Both the position numbers and the translations under genes were made by a program. Of a DNA stretch of 64,000 nucleotides, positions 62,548 through 64,000 are shown one piece after another. Every line of letters begins with the position of its first letter. The stretch's first letter is position 1. The stretch is from positions 2,356,001-2,420,000 of the forward strand of contig NZ_CP062260.1 of NCBI RefSeq assembly GCF_014863545.1, in the 5' to 3' direction. This stretch comes from Paenibacillus sp. JNUCC32. Lineage in GTDB: Bacteria > Bacillota > Bacilli > Paenibacillales > Paenibacillaceae. The notes beneath the pieces were generated by a model. It worked only from the letters and a program-made list of their open reading frames with translations. It did no database searches and was not told the DNA's origin.

Positions 62548-62665
62548 GGTTATCTTTCATCCTTCCGTATAACAAGTTGTAACAGACAGTTTACTGTAAA
62601 TAACCTGTGGTTGCAACTAATCCAAGGAAACCATGCCAAGATGCGAATGGATTTTCCAGCCAAAT

Positions 62666-62692
62666 CAAAAAAGCCGCCCATTTGGCGGCTCC
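62666..62692 (-). terminator. Terminator of the DUF1835/DUF3658 gene
   Basis: AGCCGCC / GGCGGCT (62672-62690, short loop) is followed on the minus strand by six T. It directly abuts the stop at 62693. Confidence 0.85.
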
Positions 62693-63811
62693 TTAAGCTT
62701 TAGGCAAACCTATCGAAAATTGATGGGGAAAGCCCGGTAACCCCTTGAACATGAGGACCCCCTCACTGACTAAAAACCAGATTCTGTGCACGATATAAGA
62801 ATAACTTACGAATTGGCGTGAAATTTCGAATATACGATCTAAGACGTCCCCTGCTTTAACCAGATCACCAGAATGGTGCTGCTCTTGCAGTTCAGCGACC
62901 GATTGTAAGATAAGCGCATCCATTCGATTCTCTTCGCAGCCGATGACCCCGTCCTCTTCCCAGAATCGAAGAACATGATCCTGTCCTGCCAGCTCCAGCC
63001 ATTCGGATTCGTACCGTCTCCTTAGATCCGAGTCCAGCGGAATCCCATCACCATAAGTTTTAACGATTTCAATGTAAATCTCCCGCTCGATCCTGGATTG
63101 ATAGACTGGGATCTCACCCTTATTCAGCTGCATACTCGATTCTTTGAGAATTTGCGTCACATTCACCACATGAACGCTTTTCCGCCCCCTCAGCAAGTAC
63201 GATGCAAAGCGAAGCCCGGTTTGATCATGGGCGTTATCCGCGCACCAAATGACCACGGTCTTGCTCTCCGGTATGGTCTTTAGTGTTTGAATCATCCGCT
63301 CAATTTGGTGCTCTTGGTTAATCATGTTGGAAAAGTAGGCTTCTTTGTCGTGTTCCATCAACCAGAACTGCCTGCGCTGCTGCCCTTCCGCTGTGCTTAA
63401 ATCCCTGATAGGGCCGGTGGAAAAGCATTCATTAAATGCTAATACGCGGGATTTCTCCCGATTCCCCACTTGACTGAGCGCCACTTTTAATGAACCGGCA
63501 TTCGAGAGACTGAAAATGATATGAACATGCGTTTGGAGATTCTCCTCCTGCAGCCGCTCATGGTGAACGATCTCTGCATGATGTTCGATCAGCTTGTACA
63601 ATCGCTCAGCAGCCCTTTTCTCTTCATGCCCGACGTTCGTGGCATCCTGGATCGCTGTGTTCAGCAACCGACGGAGTAAAAGCCAATTCTCTCTTTCCCC
63701 AAACCCTTGCAATTTCTCGTATAGCTTATCGATAAGGATCCCTCCGAAGCGAAGTTCAACTGTTTCGTCACCTCTTGTTAGTCGAGCAGCTGCCGCGTTT
63801 GGAAGCAGCAT
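62693..63811 (-). CDS. DUF1835/DUF3658 protein (standalone form)
   Basis: The ~372-residue protein has the same two-domain pattern as the C-terminal part of the HD fusion at 7379, with a different N-terminal leader. DUF1835: HVHIIFSLSNAGSLKVAL, the GPI following FNECFSTGPI, RRQFWLMEHDKE, TVVIWCADNAHDQTGLRFASYLL and VHVVNVTQIL. DUF3658: RRRYESEWLELAGQDHVLRFWEEDGVIGCEENRMDALIL, then VLDRIFEISRQFVSYSYIVHRIWFLVSEG. There is no HD domain. The function is unknown. The 63811 start lacks a good ribosome-binding site and overlaps the end of the gene to the right; a TTG at 63712 is a possible alternative, so the N-terminus is uncertain. Confidence 0.7.
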   Translation of the reverse strand: MLLPNAAAARLTRGDETVELRFGGILIDKLYEKLQGFGERENWLLLRRLLNTAIQDATNVGHEEKRAAERLYKLIEHHAEIVHHERLQEENLQTHVHIIFSLSNAGSLKVALSQVGNREKSRVLAFNECFSTGPIRDLSTAEGQQRRQFWLMEHDKEAYFSNMINQEHQIERMIQTLKTIPESKTVVIWCADNAHDQTGLRFASYLLRGRKSVHVVNVTQILKESSMQLNKGEIPVYQSRIEREIYIEIVKTYGDGIPLDSDLRRRYESEWLELAGQDHVLRFWEEDGVIGCEENRMDALILQSVAELQEQHHSGDLVKAGDVLDRIFEISRQFVSYSYIVHRIWFLVSEGVLMFKGLPGFPHQFSIGLPKA

Positions 63812-64000
63812 CCAATACCGATTGGATCGTTTGCTCCTCCAAGTATTGATTCAACTGCCGTTCCGCACCGTCCATCACCTGTTTGACCAGACATACGCAA
63901 GCACCCGGGTTGTCTTCCTTCCTGTCGCTAGGCTTCTCTTCGGTTAGCAATCGATGCTGCTGCGAATTGAGATTGGAGCATTCAAACAGCTGCTGCCTGC
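63768..64000 (-). CDS. 3' end of an uncharacterised gene entering from the right edge
   Basis: The frame is open from the window edge to a TGA at 63768. The visible ~77 residues end with VKQVMDGAERQLNQYLEEQTIQSVLDAASKRG and a Cys/Ser tail; upstream is RQQLFECSNLNSQQHRL. The TTG at 63950 is not a convincing start, so the gene begins outside the window. No family was recognised. It overlaps the annotated start of the DUF1835 gene by 44 nt, implying that either that start is further downstream or translation is coupled. Confidence 0.4.
   Translation of the reverse strand, partial: RQQLFECSNLNSQQHRLLTEEKPSDRKEDNPGACVCLVKQVMDGAERQLNQYLEEQTIQSVLDAASKRGSCSTNKR

Noticed and set aside
1..64000. tRNA, rRNA, riboswitch, CRISPR or IS elements
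   Set aside because: None of the intergenic regions shows cloverleaf, repeat-spacer, T-box or S-box leader patterns, or transposase genes. Small or divergent RNAs could escape reading by eye.

Overview
The window reads as a piece of chromosome from a low-to-mid GC, endospore-forming Gram-positive bacterium, most likely Paenibacillus or a close relative. The signs are two gerA-type germinant-receptor operons, a YhcN/YlaJ sporulation lipoprotein, strong AGGAGG ribosome-binding sites with frequent TTG/GTG starts, a TmrB orthologue, a MntABCD-type importer, a secreted beta-helix protein ending in a FIMAH domain, and regulatory boxes of the GlnR/TnrA and PhoP type. No rRNA, tRNA, CRISPR array, prophage or insertion sequence was found. 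The density of genes and terminators is that of an ordinary chromosome with accessory pockets.

Left part (1-24 kb): a gerA-B-C operon cut by the left edge; a urease operon (fused ureAB, then ureC) without accessory genes and with two perfect GlnR/TnrA boxes flanking a promoter; a flavin-type oxidoreductase; an HD phosphohydrolase fused to DUF1835/DUF3658; an 8-kb glycosylation cluster (five glycosyltransferases, two small DUF2642-like proteins and a small membrane protein), which is a candidate spore-surface locus; Nudix and GNAT genes; the mntABCD importer behind a palindromic operator; tmrB; and small GNAT/VOC genes.

Middle (24-38 kb): a DUF4261 protein; an orphan tyrosine recombinase whose promoter runs straight into a 16-bp perfect inverted repeat; a YeeE/YedE transporter with a TusA-like partner; DinB; a 5'-nucleotidase-like phosphoesterase divergent from a phnDCEE phosphonate/phosphate-type ABC operon with a four-repeat PhoP box between them; an ECF sigma factor with a membrane-anchored probable anti-sigma partner; and an alpha/beta hydrolase.

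Right part (38-64 kb): a 1071-residue secreted beta-helix protein co-transcribed with a parvulin-like foldase; an amino-acid permease; a lipase-like hydrolase; a three-gene gluconate-2-dehydrogenase-like electron-transfer complex (cytochrome c lipoprotein, GMC flavoprotein, Tat-signal subunit) divergent from yhcN-tatA-tatC; SDR, AraC and SGNH genes; a second germinant-receptor operon in A-C-B order; a two-component system; two DJ-1/PfpI paralogues (one cytosolic, one exported) flanking a DUF2306 membrane protein; a DUF896 protein; a second DUF1835/DUF3658 protein; and the 3' end of a further gene at the right edge.

The most interesting signals are regulatory and architectural: the activator-plus-roadblock GlnR layout on urease, the textbook PhoP box on phn, the recombinase-promoter inverted repeat, the HD-DUF1835 fusion, the Tat translocase beside its likely client, the foldase/beta-helix pair and the DJ-1/DUF2306/DJ-1 operon. 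All functional statements are inferred from sequence reading; no database search was run.
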